64,000 bases of DNA from Leucobacter chromiiresistens (GTDB lineage: Bacteria > Actinomycetota > Actinomycetes > Actinomycetales > Microbacteriaceae). This document shows positions 36,966-48,400 of this stretch, one piece after another. The stretch's first letter is position 1. Every line of letters starts with the position of its first letter. The notes under the pieces were generated by a model. That model saw nothing but the letters and a program-made list of their open reading frames with translations. It did no database searches and had not been told where the DNA came from. The stretch is taken from contig NZ_LDRK01000018.1 of NCBI RefSeq assembly GCF_001477055.1, forward strand, positions 117,136-181,135, given 5' to 3'. A program made the position numbers and the translations under genes.

Positions 36966-36971
36966 AGGCGC

Positions 36972-38072
36972 GTGCAAGAAACGACTCGACTCGCAGGCCT
37001 CGTTCAGGAGCGCATCGGCGACATTCTCGAACGGCACCGCGACGAGCTCGCCGCCCTCGGAGACGACGCCTCGGCGCTCCTCGACGAAGCGGCGCAGTTC
37101 CTCACGGGCGGCAAGCGATTCCGCGCCCAGTTCGCCGTGCTCGGCTACCGCTCCGTGCGCGAGCTCGATTTCTCCGACGGCGTCGACGGCGCCGCCGATT
37201 CGGTACTCGACGCCGCCTGCGCACTCGAGTTCTTCCACGCCGCCGCGCTGATCCACGACGACATCATCGACCGCTCCGACACCCGCCGCGGACGCCCTGC
37301 GGCGCACCGCGCCTTCGCGGCACTGCACGCGACCGCGCGCTGGGCGGGCGAACCCGAGCACTTCGGGGTCGCCGCAGCGATCCTGCTGGGAGACCTGCTG
37401 CAATCGTGGGCCGACGAGCTCATGGAGAGCGCGTGCGACGGCGCCGCCTCCCCGGACGCGGCGCGCGCTGCCCGAGCGCATTTCAACCGCATGCGGAGCG
37501 AGGTGGCCGTCGGACAGTACCTCGACGTGCTCGAGGAGCAGCAGCCCGCCTTCGCGGCCCACGACGCGCAGCTCGAGCGCTCGACGCGGGTGCTCGTCTA
37601 CAAGTCGGCGAAGTACAGCGTCGAGGCGCCGCTGCTCATCGGGGCAGCGCTCGCGGGTGCCGATGAGGAGCAGGAGCAGGCACTCCGCGACTACGGTCTG
37701 CCGATCGGCGTCGCGTTCCAGCTGCGGGACGACCTGCTCGGCGTCTTCGGCGACGCCTCCGTCACGGGGAAGCCCGCGGGGGACGATCTCGTGGAGGGCA
37801 AGCGCACGGTGCTGGTCACGCTCGCTCGCGAGAACCTTCCCGGCACGCAGCGGCGCATCTTCGACGACCTGCTGGGCAACGACCTCGCGCCCGAGCAGGT
37901 CGCGATCCTGCAGCGCACCATTCGCGAGAGCGGCGCCGTCGAACGCGTCGAGCAGATGATCACCCGCAACGTCGAGCGGGCGATCTCCGCCCTGCAGGCG
38001 TCGCCGGCACGTCCGGATGCGGGCGAAGCACTCACCCGACTCGCGGATCGGGCGACCCGGCGCGAGTTCTGA
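36972..38072 (+). CDS. Polyprenyl diphosphate synthase
   Basis: Trans-prenyltransferase that elongates allylic diphosphates with isopentenyl diphosphate. The 366-residue protein has both aspartate-rich motifs, DDIID in LIHDDIIDRSDTRRG near residue 97 and DDLLG in FQLRDDLLGVFGD near 256, plus GGKRFRAQF at the N-terminus. Product length (geranylgeranyl or longer, for menaquinone) cannot be fixed from sequence. It resembles the IdsA/GrcC group. In Mycobacterium tuberculosis idsA2 lies close to Rv2175c and pknL, as here. The GTG start is probably leaderless. Confidence 0.92.
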   Translation: MQETTRLAGLVQERIGDILERHRDELAALGDDASALLDEAAQFLTGGKRFRAQFAVLGYRSVRELDFSDGVDGAADSVLDAACALEFFHAAALIHDDIIDRSDTRRGRPAAHRAFAALHATARWAGEPEHFGVAAAILLGDLLQSWADELMESACDGAASPDAARAARAHFNRMRSEVAVGQYLDVLEEQQPAFAAHDAQLERSTRVLVYKSAKYSVEAPLLIGAALAGADEEQEQALRDYGLPIGVAFQLRDDLLGVFGDASVTGKPAGDDLVEGKRTVLVTLARENLPGTQRRIFDDLLGNDLAPEQVAILQRTIRESGAVERVEQMITRNVERAISALQASPARPDAGEALTRLADRATRREF

Positions 38073-38194
38073 GCCGGGCACCGGTCAGCGGGCTCTGCCA
38101 CCCCGGGTCTCCGTTATGCGGAGCGGCGAGACCGGCGGAGCGCTCACCCGACTGAGATTGCGAGCCCGCCGAGCCGCAGCATCGCGGGAGAGCC

Positions 38195-38560
38195 TCAGAA
38201 GGCGAGAGCCTGCGTCGCGCGGCGCACCGCGCTCTTCCGTCCCGACTGCAGCGAGTCGATCGGGCGCTCCCCGAGCTCCTCGTTGGTCGACAGCATCCAG
38301 ATCACCGCCTCCTCCTCGGAGAACCCGGCGTCGTTCAGCACGAGCAGTGTGCCGCGCAGCGACGGCAACGGCTCGTCGCCCTGCAGGAACTCCTCGGGAA
38401 CCCGAACGGCCCCGTCGATGCGGACCGACGCGAGCACATGGTCCTCGATGAGGCGATGCAGGCGGCCGGGCGTGATGCCGAGGCGGTCGACGAGCTCCGG
38501 AACGCTGAGCATCGGCGCCGTCGTCAGCGGGCTACGGTCTGAAGCGGTGTTCTCTGCCAC
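38195..38560 (-). CDS. Rv2175c-like DNA-binding protein
   Basis: A 121-residue protein with a winged helix-turn-helix-like N-terminal part (LSVPELVDRLGITPGRLHRLIEDHVLASVRIDGAVRVP) and a C-terminal helical part with SLRGTLLVLNDAGFSEEEAVIWML. This matches Rv2175c, a DNA-binding substrate of kinase PknL in M. tuberculosis. It lies divergent from a PknL-like kinase. Thr residues near the N-terminus (TASDRSPLTTAP) are candidate phosphosites. The GTG at 38560 has CAAAGT 6 nt upstream and TTGCGC 17 nt before that, so a leaderless mRNA is likely. The target DNA is unknown. Confidence 0.87.
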   Translation of the reverse strand: MAENTASDRSPLTTAPMLSVPELVDRLGITPGRLHRLIEDHVLASVRIDGAVRVPEEFLQGDEPLPSLRGTLLVLNDAGFSEEEAVIWMLSTNEELGERPIDSLQSGRKSAVRRATQALAF

Positions 38561-38566
38561 GATCCC

Positions 38567-38595
38567 ACTTTGCCAGCGCGTTCCGGCGAGCGCAA
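38567..38595 (-). promoter_or_regulatory. Promoter of the Rv2175c-like gene, leaderless
   Basis: On the minus strand TTGCGC, 17 nt, CAAAGT, 6 nt, then GTG. This is the best -35/-10 pair among the leaderless candidates. Confidence 0.55.
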
Positions 38596-38642
38596 TCCGA
38601 CCGCGCCCGGCGCGCATCATGAAACGGTCACCCGAAGTTCCG

Positions 38643-38648
38643 TAGACT
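38643..38648 (+). promoter_or_regulatory. -10 hexamer of a leaderless kinase mRNA
   Basis: TAGACT lies 6 nt (CTCCGG) before the GTG at 38655. A weak TGAAAC lies 17 nt upstream of it. It is divergent from the Rv2175c-like promoter 48 bases away. Confidence 0.55.
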
Positions 38649-38654
38649 CTCCGG

Positions 38655-40610
<1,956 letters not shown>

Positions 40611-40682
40611 CGGTTCATCGTCGGCGGGCGCGCGCACGGCGCCGCACTCCGGGCGCCCCGCGCAGAGCGCGTGCGCCCCACG

Positions 40683-40727
40683 CAGAGCGCCCGCCCTCAG
40701 TCGCGCTGACGGAGGGCGGGCGCTCTG
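40683..40727. terminator. Bidirectional terminator between kinase and aroG
   Basis: A perfect 16-bp stem (CAGAGCGCCCGCCCTC and complement) with a 13-nt loop lies between two convergent genes, 72 bases after the kinase stop. Two extra imperfect copies of GCAGAGCGC precede it. Confidence 0.75.
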
Positions 40728-40743
40728 TACGATCCCACGCGCG

Positions 40744-42111
40744 CTACGAGATCTTCTTGAGCTCCTCGGCCACCTGGAACGCGAGCTCCAGCGACTGCAT
40801 GTGGTTGAGACGGGGATCGCAGACCGACTCGTAGCGGGTCGCGAGCGTCGCCTCGTCGATGTTCTCCGAGCCGCCGAGGCACTCCGTGACATCGTCGCCG
40901 GTGAGCTCGATGTGGATGCCGCCCGGGTAGGTGCCGACCTCGCGGTGCGCTTCGAAGAAGCCTCGCAGCTCATCCATGACGTCGTCGAATCGGCGCGTCT
41001 TGTAGCCGGTGGCGGTGGTCATGCCGTTGCCGTGCATCGGGTCCGTCACCCAGAGCGGCGTCGCGCCCGCGTCGCGCACCCCGGCGAGCAGCCCCGGGAG
41101 CACGTCGCGGATCTTGCCCGCGCCCATGCGCGTGATGAACGTGAGACGCCCCGGCTCGCGCTCGGGATCGAGCTTGTCGATCAGGCGCAGCGCGTCGTCG
41201 ACGGTCGCCGTCGGACCGAGCTTCACCCCGATCGGGTTGCGCACGTGCGAGAGGAACTCGACGTGGGCGCCATCGATGTCGCGCGTGCGCTCGCCGATCC
41301 AGAGCATGTGGCCCGAGGTGTCGTACAGGTCGCCGGTGCGCGAGTCGACGCGGGTCAGCGGCCGCTCGTAGTCGAGCAGCAGCGCCTCGTGGCTGACGTA
41401 GAACTCGGTCTGCGTGAGGGCGGTGTTGTCGACCCCGCACGCCGCCATGAACCGCAGTGCGCGGTCGATCTCGCCCGCGAGCGACTCGTACCGCTGGTTC
41501 GCCGGGTTCGAGACGAACCCCTGGTTCCAGGCGTGCACCTGGCGCAGATCGGCGAATCCGCCCTGCGTGAAGGCGCGGATCAGGTTGAGCGTCGACGCCG
41601 ATACGTGGTAGCCCTGCACGAGCCGGGCCGGGTCGGCAGCGCGCGATTCCGGCGTGAAGTCGTATCCGTTGACGAGGTCGCCACGGTATGCGGGCAGGGT
41701 GACGCCCTCTCGCGTCTCCTCGTTGCTGGAGCGCGGCTTCGCGAACTGGCCGGCCATCCGCCCGACTTTGATGACGGGCATCGACGCCCCGTAGGTGAGC
41801 ACGACCGCCATCTGCAGCAGCGTCTTGACGCGATCGCGGATGCGATCGGCCGTCGCCGCGGCGAAGGTCTCTGCGCAATCGCCGCCCTGCAGCAGGAACG
41901 CCTCGCCGCGCGCGGCGGATGCGAGGCGGTCGCGCAGCTGATCGGCCTCACCCGCGAATACGAGCGGCGGCTGCGACGAGAGCTCTCGGGCCGAATACGC
42001 CACCGCTTCGGGATCGGGCCAGACCGGCTGCTGCTTGGCCTCGAGCGCCTGATAGGCGTCGAGCTCCGCGAACGCTCGTTCGGCAGCAGTCTCGTGAATC
42101 TGGCTCGTCAT
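40744..42111 (-). CDS. aroG: Class II 3-deoxy-7-phosphoheptulonate (DAHP) synthase
   Basis: First enzyme of the shikimate pathway: phosphoenolpyruvate plus erythrose 4-phosphate. The 455-residue protein is the plant/mycobacterial type II, with LLQGGDCAETF near residue 74, VIKVGRMAGQFAKPRS, GDLVNGY, HMLWIGERTR, RNPIGVKLGP, WVTDPMHGN and GGIHIELTGDDVTECLGG. In mycobacteria this type is feedback-regulated and partners chorismate mutase. AAGGGA lies 6 nt before the ATG. No Trp- or Phe-type leader peptide is visible. Confidence 0.95.
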   Translation of the reverse strand: MTSQIHETAAERAFAELDAYQALEAKQQPVWPDPEAVAYSARELSSQPPLVFAGEADQLRDRLASAARGEAFLLQGGDCAETFAAATADRIRDRVKTLLQMAVVLTYGASMPVIKVGRMAGQFAKPRSSNEETREGVTLPAYRGDLVNGYDFTPESRAADPARLVQGYHVSASTLNLIRAFTQGGFADLRQVHAWNQGFVSNPANQRYESLAGEIDRALRFMAACGVDNTALTQTEFYVSHEALLLDYERPLTRVDSRTGDLYDTSGHMLWIGERTRDIDGAHVEFLSHVRNPIGVKLGPTATVDDALRLIDKLDPEREPGRLTFITRMGAGKIRDVLPGLLAGVRDAGATPLWVTDPMHGNGMTTATGYKTRRFDDVMDELRGFFEAHREVGTYPGGIHIELTGDDVTECLGGSENIDEATLATRYESVCDPRLNHMQSLELAFQVAEELKKIS

Positions 42112-42137
42112 GTCGATCCCTTACGTGAGGTGGGTAC

Positions 42138-42165
42138 AGAAAGGTCGCGGCGAGGCGCCGCGACC
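42138..42165 (-). terminator. Terminator after plsC
   Basis: A perfect 10-bp stem (GGTCGCGGCG and complement, 3-nt loop) is followed by TTTCT on the minus strand, between the plsC stop and the aroG start. It could also act as an attenuator in an aroG leader. Confidence 0.7.
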
Positions 42166-42235
42166 GTATCAGCCTACTGCCTCATCGGCTCCGCGCGCGC
42201 CGCGGGCAGGGCGCCTGCGGCGAACACGGGCGGGA

Positions 42236-42907
42236 TCAGCGGTTGCGCACGCTCGACGCGTAGACGTCCACGTAGGTCTGCCCGCTGAGCTTCTGAATCT
42301 CGAGCATGATCTCGTCCGTCACACTGCGCAACACGAAGCGGTCGGCGCTCATGCCGGCGAAACGGCTGAAGTCGAGGGGCTTCCCGACGACGGTGCCGAT
42401 CCTGCGGATCTTCGGCAGCTTGGCCCCGATCGGCATCGCCTTCTCAGTGTCGATCATCACGGCGGGCACGACCACGGCGCCGGATTCGAGCACGAGACGG
42501 GCGACGCCCGTGCGACCGCGGTACAGTCGCGCGTCGGGGCTGCGGGTGCCCTCGGGGTAGATGCCGAGCACGTCCCCGCGATCCAGCACCCCGAGTCCCG
42601 TGTTCAGCGACGCCTCGGAGGCCTTGCCGCCCGACCGGTCGATGGGGAGCTGGCCGACCGCGGTCATGAACGATTTCACGAGCCAGCCCTTCACCCCCGT
42701 GCCGGTGAAGTAATCGCTCTTCGCGAGGAAGTACACGCGACGGTCGATCATCGTCGGCATGAAGAAGGAATCGATCACCGAGAGGTGGTTTCCTACAATG
42801 ATCACCGGCCCGGTCGCCGGAATGTTCTCGGCACCCTCCAGCCACGGGCGGAACACCGTTTTCAAGATCGGCCCGATGATCAGGTGTTTGAAAATCCAGT
42901 AGAGCAC
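42236..42907 (-). CDS. plsC: 1-acyl-glycerol-3-phosphate acyltransferase
   Basis: Acylates lysophosphatidate in phospholipid synthesis. The 223-residue protein has the catalytic HX4D box NHLSVID near residue 40, GQLPIDRSGG, the substrate-binding YPEGTRSPD near residue 117, and VPAVMIDT. A hydrophobic N-terminal segment anchors it to the membrane. The GTG start has GAGGAA 9 nt upstream and a TAGGGT box some 37 nt upstream. It is divergent from fadD, which supplies acyl-CoA. An acceptor other than glycerol phosphate cannot be excluded. Confidence 0.9.
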   Translation of the reverse strand: MLYWIFKHLIIGPILKTVFRPWLEGAENIPATGPVIIVGNHLSVIDSFFMPTMIDRRVYFLAKSDYFTGTGVKGWLVKSFMTAVGQLPIDRSGGKASEASLNTGLGVLDRGDVLGIYPEGTRSPDARLYRGRTGVARLVLESGAVVVPAVMIDTEKAMPIGAKLPKIRRIGTVVGKPLDFSRFAGMSADRFVLRSVTDEIMLEIQKLSGQTYVDVYASSVRNR

Positions 42908-43048
42908 GGCTCACGATTCCTCTCGACTGGGAACACCCTACCCGAGCCGGGGGCTCGGCGGAGGTATGCATATAAGGTGGCAGAACACATGTGCGACGCG
43001 CGAGGCCGCGTCGCGAACGACGGATACATGAGTATCGAAGGAGCTGCC

Positions 43049-44878
43049 GTGAATCAGTCCGAGACCCCGATCCTCGTCCCGCCGGTTCCCGAGGACAACA
43101 TCACCGACCTCCTGGAGCAGCGGGCGCAGGCGACCCCCGATCGCGCACTGTTCGCGGTGCCCGTCGGCGACGGCTGGCGCGACATCTCCGCCTCCGCGTT
43201 CCGCGCGGAGGTCGTCGCACTGGCCAAGGGCCTGGTCGCCTCGGGCATCGAGCCCGGCGACCGCGTCGCGTTCATGTGCAAGACGAGCTACGAGTGGACG
43301 CTCGTCGACTTCGCCATCCACTACGCCGGGGCCGTCATGGTGCCGATCTACGAGACGTCCTCTCCGCTGCAGGTGCACTGGGTGCTCGAAGACTCGGGCG
43401 CGCGCGCAGTGCTCACGGAGACCGAGGATCACGCCGCGCGCTTCGAGGAGGTCAGAGACGACCTCCCGACCGTGTCGCTGGCCTGGCGCCTCGACCGGGG
43501 CGCGCTCGCCGAACTGCGCGAGTCGGGTGCGGCGATCCCCGACGCGGAGATCGACCGGCGCCGCGGGCTCGCTCAGGGTTCCGATATCGCGACTGTGATC
43601 TACACCTCCGGGTCGACCGGCCGGCCGAAGGGGTGCGTGCTGACCCACGCCAACTTCGTCGATCTCTCCCGCAACGCCGCTGCGGCGCTCTCCGACGTGG
43701 TGCAGCAGCCGGGGGCCGCGACGCTGCTGTTCGTGACGCTCGCCCACGTCTTCGCGAGATTCATCTCGGTCATGTCGGTGCACGCGGGGGTGCGCGTCGG
43801 GCACCAGGCCGATACCAGCCAGCTCCTGCCGGCGCTCGGCACGTTCCAGCCGACCTTCCTCCTCGCCGTGCCGCGCGTGTTCGAGAAGGTCTATAACTCG
43901 GCCGAGCAGAAGACCGAGGCCGAGGGCAAGGGCAAGATCTTCCGCGCGGCGGCGAAGGTCGCCGTCGCGCACTCAGAGGCGCTCGACGCCGGCAAGGTGC
44001 CGTTCGCGCTCGCGCTGAAGTTCCGCCTCTTCGACAAGCTCGTCTACGGCAAGCTCCGCGAGAAGCTGGGCGGCAAGGTGCGCTTCGCGGTGTCGGGATC
44101 GGCGCCGCTCAGCCACTATCTCGGTCACTTCTACCGCAGCCTCGGCGTGAAGATCCTCGAGGGGTACGGCCTCACCGAGACCACCGCCCCGGTGACGGTC
44201 AATCTGCCCGATCACTTCAAGATCGGCACCGTCGGCCCGCCGCTCCCCGGGCACACCGTCCGAATCGCCGACGACGGCGAGATCGAGGTGCAGGGCATCG
44301 ACGTCTTCAAGGAGTACTGGAACAACGAGGAGGCGACGCGTGACGCCTTCACGGCCGACGGCTTCTTCCGCACGGGCGACATCGGCTCGCTCGACGAGGA
44401 CGGCTACCTGACGATCACCGGCCGCAAGAAGGAGATCATCGTCACCGCGGGCGGCAAGAACGTGGCGCCTGCGGCGCTCGAGGATCCGATCCGTTCGAAC
44501 ACCATCATCGGCCAGGTCGTCGTCGTCGGCGACCAGCGGCCGTTCATCTCGGCCCTTGTCACGCTCGACCCCGAGATGCTCGCGCCCTGGCTGAACAACA
44601 ACGGCGAGGATCCGATGATGTCGCTCGAGGAGGCTTCCGTGCATCCGAAGGTGCTCGCGGAGGTGCAGAGCGCCGTCGACCAGGGCAACGCGTTCGTCTC
44701 GCGCGCCGAGTCGATCCGCAAATTCGTCATCCTGCCGACGGAGTTCATCGAGGCGAACGGGCACCTGACTCCGAAGATGAGCATCCGGCGCGACAACATT
44801 CTGCGCGATTTCGCCGGCGAGATCTCGGCCATGTACGGCGAGCACCCGCAGACCGAGAACGTCGGCGTCGTCAGCTAG
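43049..44878 (+). CDS. fadD: Long-chain acyl-CoA synthetase
   Basis: Activates fatty acids to acyl-CoA with ATP. The 609-residue protein belongs to the AMP-forming ligases. Motif A10-like VIYTSGSTGRPKG is near residue 185, then EGYGLTETTAP, FFRTGDIGSLDEDGYLTITGRKKEIIVTAGGKNVAP and a C-terminal lid with KMSIRRDNILRDF. It resembles mycobacterial FadD15. GTG at 43049 is chosen because AAGGAG lies 5 nt before it; ATG at 43028 is in frame and would add seven residues. The frame further upstream is not coding. A TATAAGGT box near 42970 may be the promoter. Confidence 0.93.
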   Translation: MNQSETPILVPPVPEDNITDLLEQRAQATPDRALFAVPVGDGWRDISASAFRAEVVALAKGLVASGIEPGDRVAFMCKTSYEWTLVDFAIHYAGAVMVPIYETSSPLQVHWVLEDSGARAVLTETEDHAARFEEVRDDLPTVSLAWRLDRGALAELRESGAAIPDAEIDRRRGLAQGSDIATVIYTSGSTGRPKGCVLTHANFVDLSRNAAAALSDVVQQPGAATLLFVTLAHVFARFISVMSVHAGVRVGHQADTSQLLPALGTFQPTFLLAVPRVFEKVYNSAEQKTEAEGKGKIFRAAAKVAVAHSEALDAGKVPFALALKFRLFDKLVYGKLREKLGGKVRFAVSGSAPLSHYLGHFYRSLGVKILEGYGLTETTAPVTVNLPDHFKIGTVGPPLPGHTVRIADDGEIEVQGIDVFKEYWNNEEATRDAFTADGFFRTGDIGSLDEDGYLTITGRKKEIIVTAGGKNVAPAALEDPIRSNTIIGQVVVVGDQRPFISALVTLDPEMLAPWLNNNGEDPMMSLEEASVHPKVLAEVQSAVDQGNAFVSRAESIRKFVILPTEFIEANGHLTPKMSIRRDNILRDFAGEISAMYGEHPQTENVGVVS

Positions 44879-44882
44879 CGGC

Positions 44883-44913
44883 CCGCCGCGCCGCGGGCCG
44901 CGAGGCGCGGCGG
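44883..44913. terminator. Bidirectional hairpin between fadD and def
   Basis: A 10-bp stem CCGCCGCGCC and complement with an 11-nt GC loop starts 5 bases after the fadD stop and ends 17 bases before the convergent def stop. There is no U-run. Confidence 0.6.
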
Positions 44914-44929
44914 GGTCGTGCCCTCGCGT

Positions 44930-45421
44930 TCAGAACCAGCTCGAGCTGCGGATCTGCCGCATCGCCTCACCGCGGGAGTCGCGGTCGAGGCGCGACAGGT
45001 ACAGCTTCCCTTCGAGGTGGTCGCACTCGTGCTGCAGCGCTTGCGCCAGCAGTCCCTCGCCGCTGATCTCGACGGGATCGCCGTTCAGGTCGATGCCCCG
45101 CACGGTCGCCCGCGGGTGCCGCGGCACCTCGAACCAGAGATCGGGAACGGAGAGGCACCCCTCGCCGGTGAGCACCGGCTCCCCCTCGAGTGAGACGATC
45201 TCGGGGTTGATGACGTAGCTGATCTCGCCGTCGATGTTGAGGCTGAAGACGCGCTGCGTGTGCCCGATCTGCGTGGCCGCGAGCCCGGCACGGCCCTCCA
45301 TGTCCACCGTATCCAGCAGATCCTGCACGAGCGCGCGCACACCCTCGTCGATCTCTGCGACGGGTGCGCACACGGTGCGGAGGACGGGGTCTCCGAAGAC
45401 CCGGATTTCACGAATCGCCAT
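44930..45421 (-). CDS. def: Peptide deformylase
   Basis: Removes the formyl group from nascent proteins. The 163-residue metalloprotein has the three motifs: GLAATQIG near residue 47 (Thr replaces the usual Pro), EGCLSVPD near 88 with the metal Cys, and QHECDHLEGKLY near 130 with the two metal His. A short C-terminal tail follows. It starts 54 bases after the pyc stop on the same strand, so it may be read from pyc or from its own promoter. Confidence 0.95.
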   Translation of the reverse strand: MAIREIRVFGDPVLRTVCAPVAEIDEGVRALVQDLLDTVDMEGRAGLAATQIGHTQRVFSLNIDGEISYVINPEIVSLEGEPVLTGEGCLSVPDLWFEVPRHPRATVRGIDLNGDPVEISGEGLLAQALQHECDHLEGKLYLSRLDRDSRGEAMRQIRSSSWF

Positions 45422-45475
45422 GGCACCCGAGCCTAGCGCCTCGCCGCGGCGTCGGTCCGCGGCGAGGCGCTCGAC

Positions 45476-48400
45476 TCACCCCTCGGCAGCCGTGATCTCG
45501 GCGATGAGGTCGCCCGATTCCAGGCCCCGCGTGCCCGTGAACACGACCCGCTCCACACGGCCCGCCACGGGCGCGGTGATCGCGGCCTCCATCTTCATCG
45601 CCTCGATCGTCGCGACCGGCTGACCCGCCTCCACCCGATCCCCGACGGCGACCTTGACCGTCACCGTGCCCGAGAACGGTGCGGCGACATGCCCCGGGAT
45701 CGCACGATCCGCCTTCTCCGAGAGCGCCGCCTCGACCCGCACCGACTCGTCCTTCACGAACACCTGCCGCAGCTGACCGTTCACCCGCACCATCACCGTG
45801 CGCAGCCCCTTGTCGTCGGCCTCCCCGATCGCCTCGAGCGCGACGTACAGGCGCACACCCTTCGCGAGATCGATCGCGTGCTCCTCGCCCGCCTGCAGCC
45901 CGTACAGGTAGTCCGCGGTCTCCAGCACCGACACGTCGCCGTGCTGCTCGCGCACCTGAGCGAACTGCTGCGCGGGCTGCGGGAAGAGGAGACGGTTCAG
46001 CGCGTCGCGCCGCTCCGCGCTCGAGCCCCGCAGCAGCGCCTCATCGCTCTCCGGCACCGGCGCGACGTCGATGTTCACCGACCGGCCGGCCAGCACCTTC
46101 GACCGGAACGGCTCCGGCCAACCCCCCGGGATCTCCCCCAGCTCGCCCGCGAGGAACCCCACCACCGAGTCCGGGATGTCGTACTTCTCCGGGTGCGCCT
46201 CGAAATCCGCCGGATCGGCATCGACCGCCGACAGGTGCAGCGCGAGATCGCCCACGACCTTCGACGACGGCGTCACCTTCGGGATGCGCCCCAGCATGCG
46301 ATCGGCCGCCGCGTACAGATCCTCGATCCGCTCGAAGTTCTCCGCGAGCCCCAACGCGATCGCCTGCTGGCGCAGGTTCGACAGCTGCCCGCCCGGGATC
46401 TCGTGACTGTACACCCGGCCCGTGGGGCTCGGCAGGCCCGACTCGAACGGCCGGTACAGCCCGCGCACCGCATCCCAATACGGTTCGAGCGCGAACACCG
46501 CCTCCTGCGAGAGGCCCGTATCGCGATCCGTGTCGGCGAGCGACGCCACGAGCGCCGACAGCGACGGCTGCGACGTGGTGCCCGACATCGGCGCCGACGC
46601 CGCGTCGACCGCATCCACCCCCGCCGCACTCGCCGCGAGCAGCGTCGCGAGCTGCCCGCCCGGCGTATCGTGCGTGTGCAGGTGCACCGGCAGCTCGAAG
46701 CGCTCCCGCAGCGCGGTGACGAGCTTCGCCGCAGCCGCCGGGCGCAGCAGCCCCGCCATGTCCTTGATCGCGAGCACATGCGCCCCCGCGTCGACGATCT
46801 GCTCGGCCAGGCGCAGATAGTAGTCGAGGGTGTACTTGTCCTCGGCCGGGCTCAGCAGATTGCCCGTGAACGACATCGCGACCTCGGCGACCGCCGTCCC
46901 GGTCTCGCGCACCGCGTCGATGGCGACCCGCATCTGGTTCACGTCGTTGAGCGCGTCGAAGATGCGGAACACGTCCACCCCCGTCGACGCCGCCTCGCGC
47001 ACGAATGCCTGTGCGACCTGCTCCGGATACGGCGTGTACCCGACCGTGTTCTGCCCGCGCAGCAGCATTTGGATCGGCACGTTCGGCAGCGCCTCCCGCA
47101 GCGCCGCGAGCCGCTCCCACGGATCCTCCCCCAAGAAGCGCAGCGCGACATCGTACGTCGCCCCGCCCCACGCCTCCACCGACCACAGCTCCGGCGTCAA
47201 CCGCGCCACATACGGGGCGACCCGGGCGAGGTCCTTCGTACGCACCCGCGTCGCCAGCAGCGACTGGTGCGCATCGCGGAACGTCGTCTCCGTCACCGCG
47301 AGCGCCGTCTGCTCGCGCAACCGCCGCGCATACGCGTCGGGCCCGATCTCCACCAGCAGCTGCCGATTGCCCGCGGGAGCCGGGCGCGACAGATCGGCCG
47401 CGGGCAGCTTCGCCTCCGGATCGATCAGCCGCGGCCGAGCACCATGGGGCTGGTTCACCGTCACGTGCGCGACGTGCTGCAGCAGCCGCGTCGCGCGATC
47501 CTTCGAGGGATTCATCCGCAGCAGCTCCGGCCGCTCGCCGATGAACTGCGTCGACACATCCCCCGACTGGAACTCGGCATCCGCGAGCACCGCCTGCAGG
47601 AACGGGATGTTCGTCGCCACGCCCCGGATGCGGAACTCGGCCAGCGCCCGCTGCGCCCGCCGCACCGCATCCTCGAACGTGCGACCGCGACACGTCAACT
47701 TCGCGAGCATCGAATCGAAATGCGGGCTGATCTGCGCACCCACCTCGATCGTGCCCCCATCCAGACGCACCCCGCCGCCGCCCGGCGACCGGTACGCGGT
47801 GATGCGGCCGAGATCGGGCCGGAACCCGTTCGCCGGATCCTCCGTCGTGATCCGGCACTGCAGCGCCGCCCCGCGCAGCCTGATGCGATCCTGCGTGAGC
47901 TCGAGCTCCTCCAGCGACGCGCCCGCAGCGATCCGCATCTGCGCCCGCACCAGATCCACATCGGTGACCTCCTCGGTCACCGTGTGCTCAACCTGGATGC
48001 GCGGATTCATCTCGATGAACACGTGCTCCCCGGCACGCTCCCCGGCCGTGTCGAGGAGGAACTCGACCGTTCCCGCGTTCTCGTACCCGATGGACTCCGC
48101 GAACGCGATCGCGTCGCGCGTGAGCTCGGCGCGCTTCTCCTCGCTCATGTTCGGCGCCGGCGCGATCTCCACGACCTTCTGATGCCGGCGCTGCACCGAG
48201 CAATCGCGCTCGAACAGATGCACCGTCGCACCCGACGCATCCGCCAGCACCTGCACCTCGATGTGCCGCGGCCGCAGCACCGCCTGCTCGATGAACATCG
48301 TCGCGTCCCCGAACGCCGACTCCGCCTCCCGCATCGCCGACTCCAGCGCGTCGCGCAACTCCTCCACGCGCTCCACACGCCGCATGCCACGGCCCCCGCC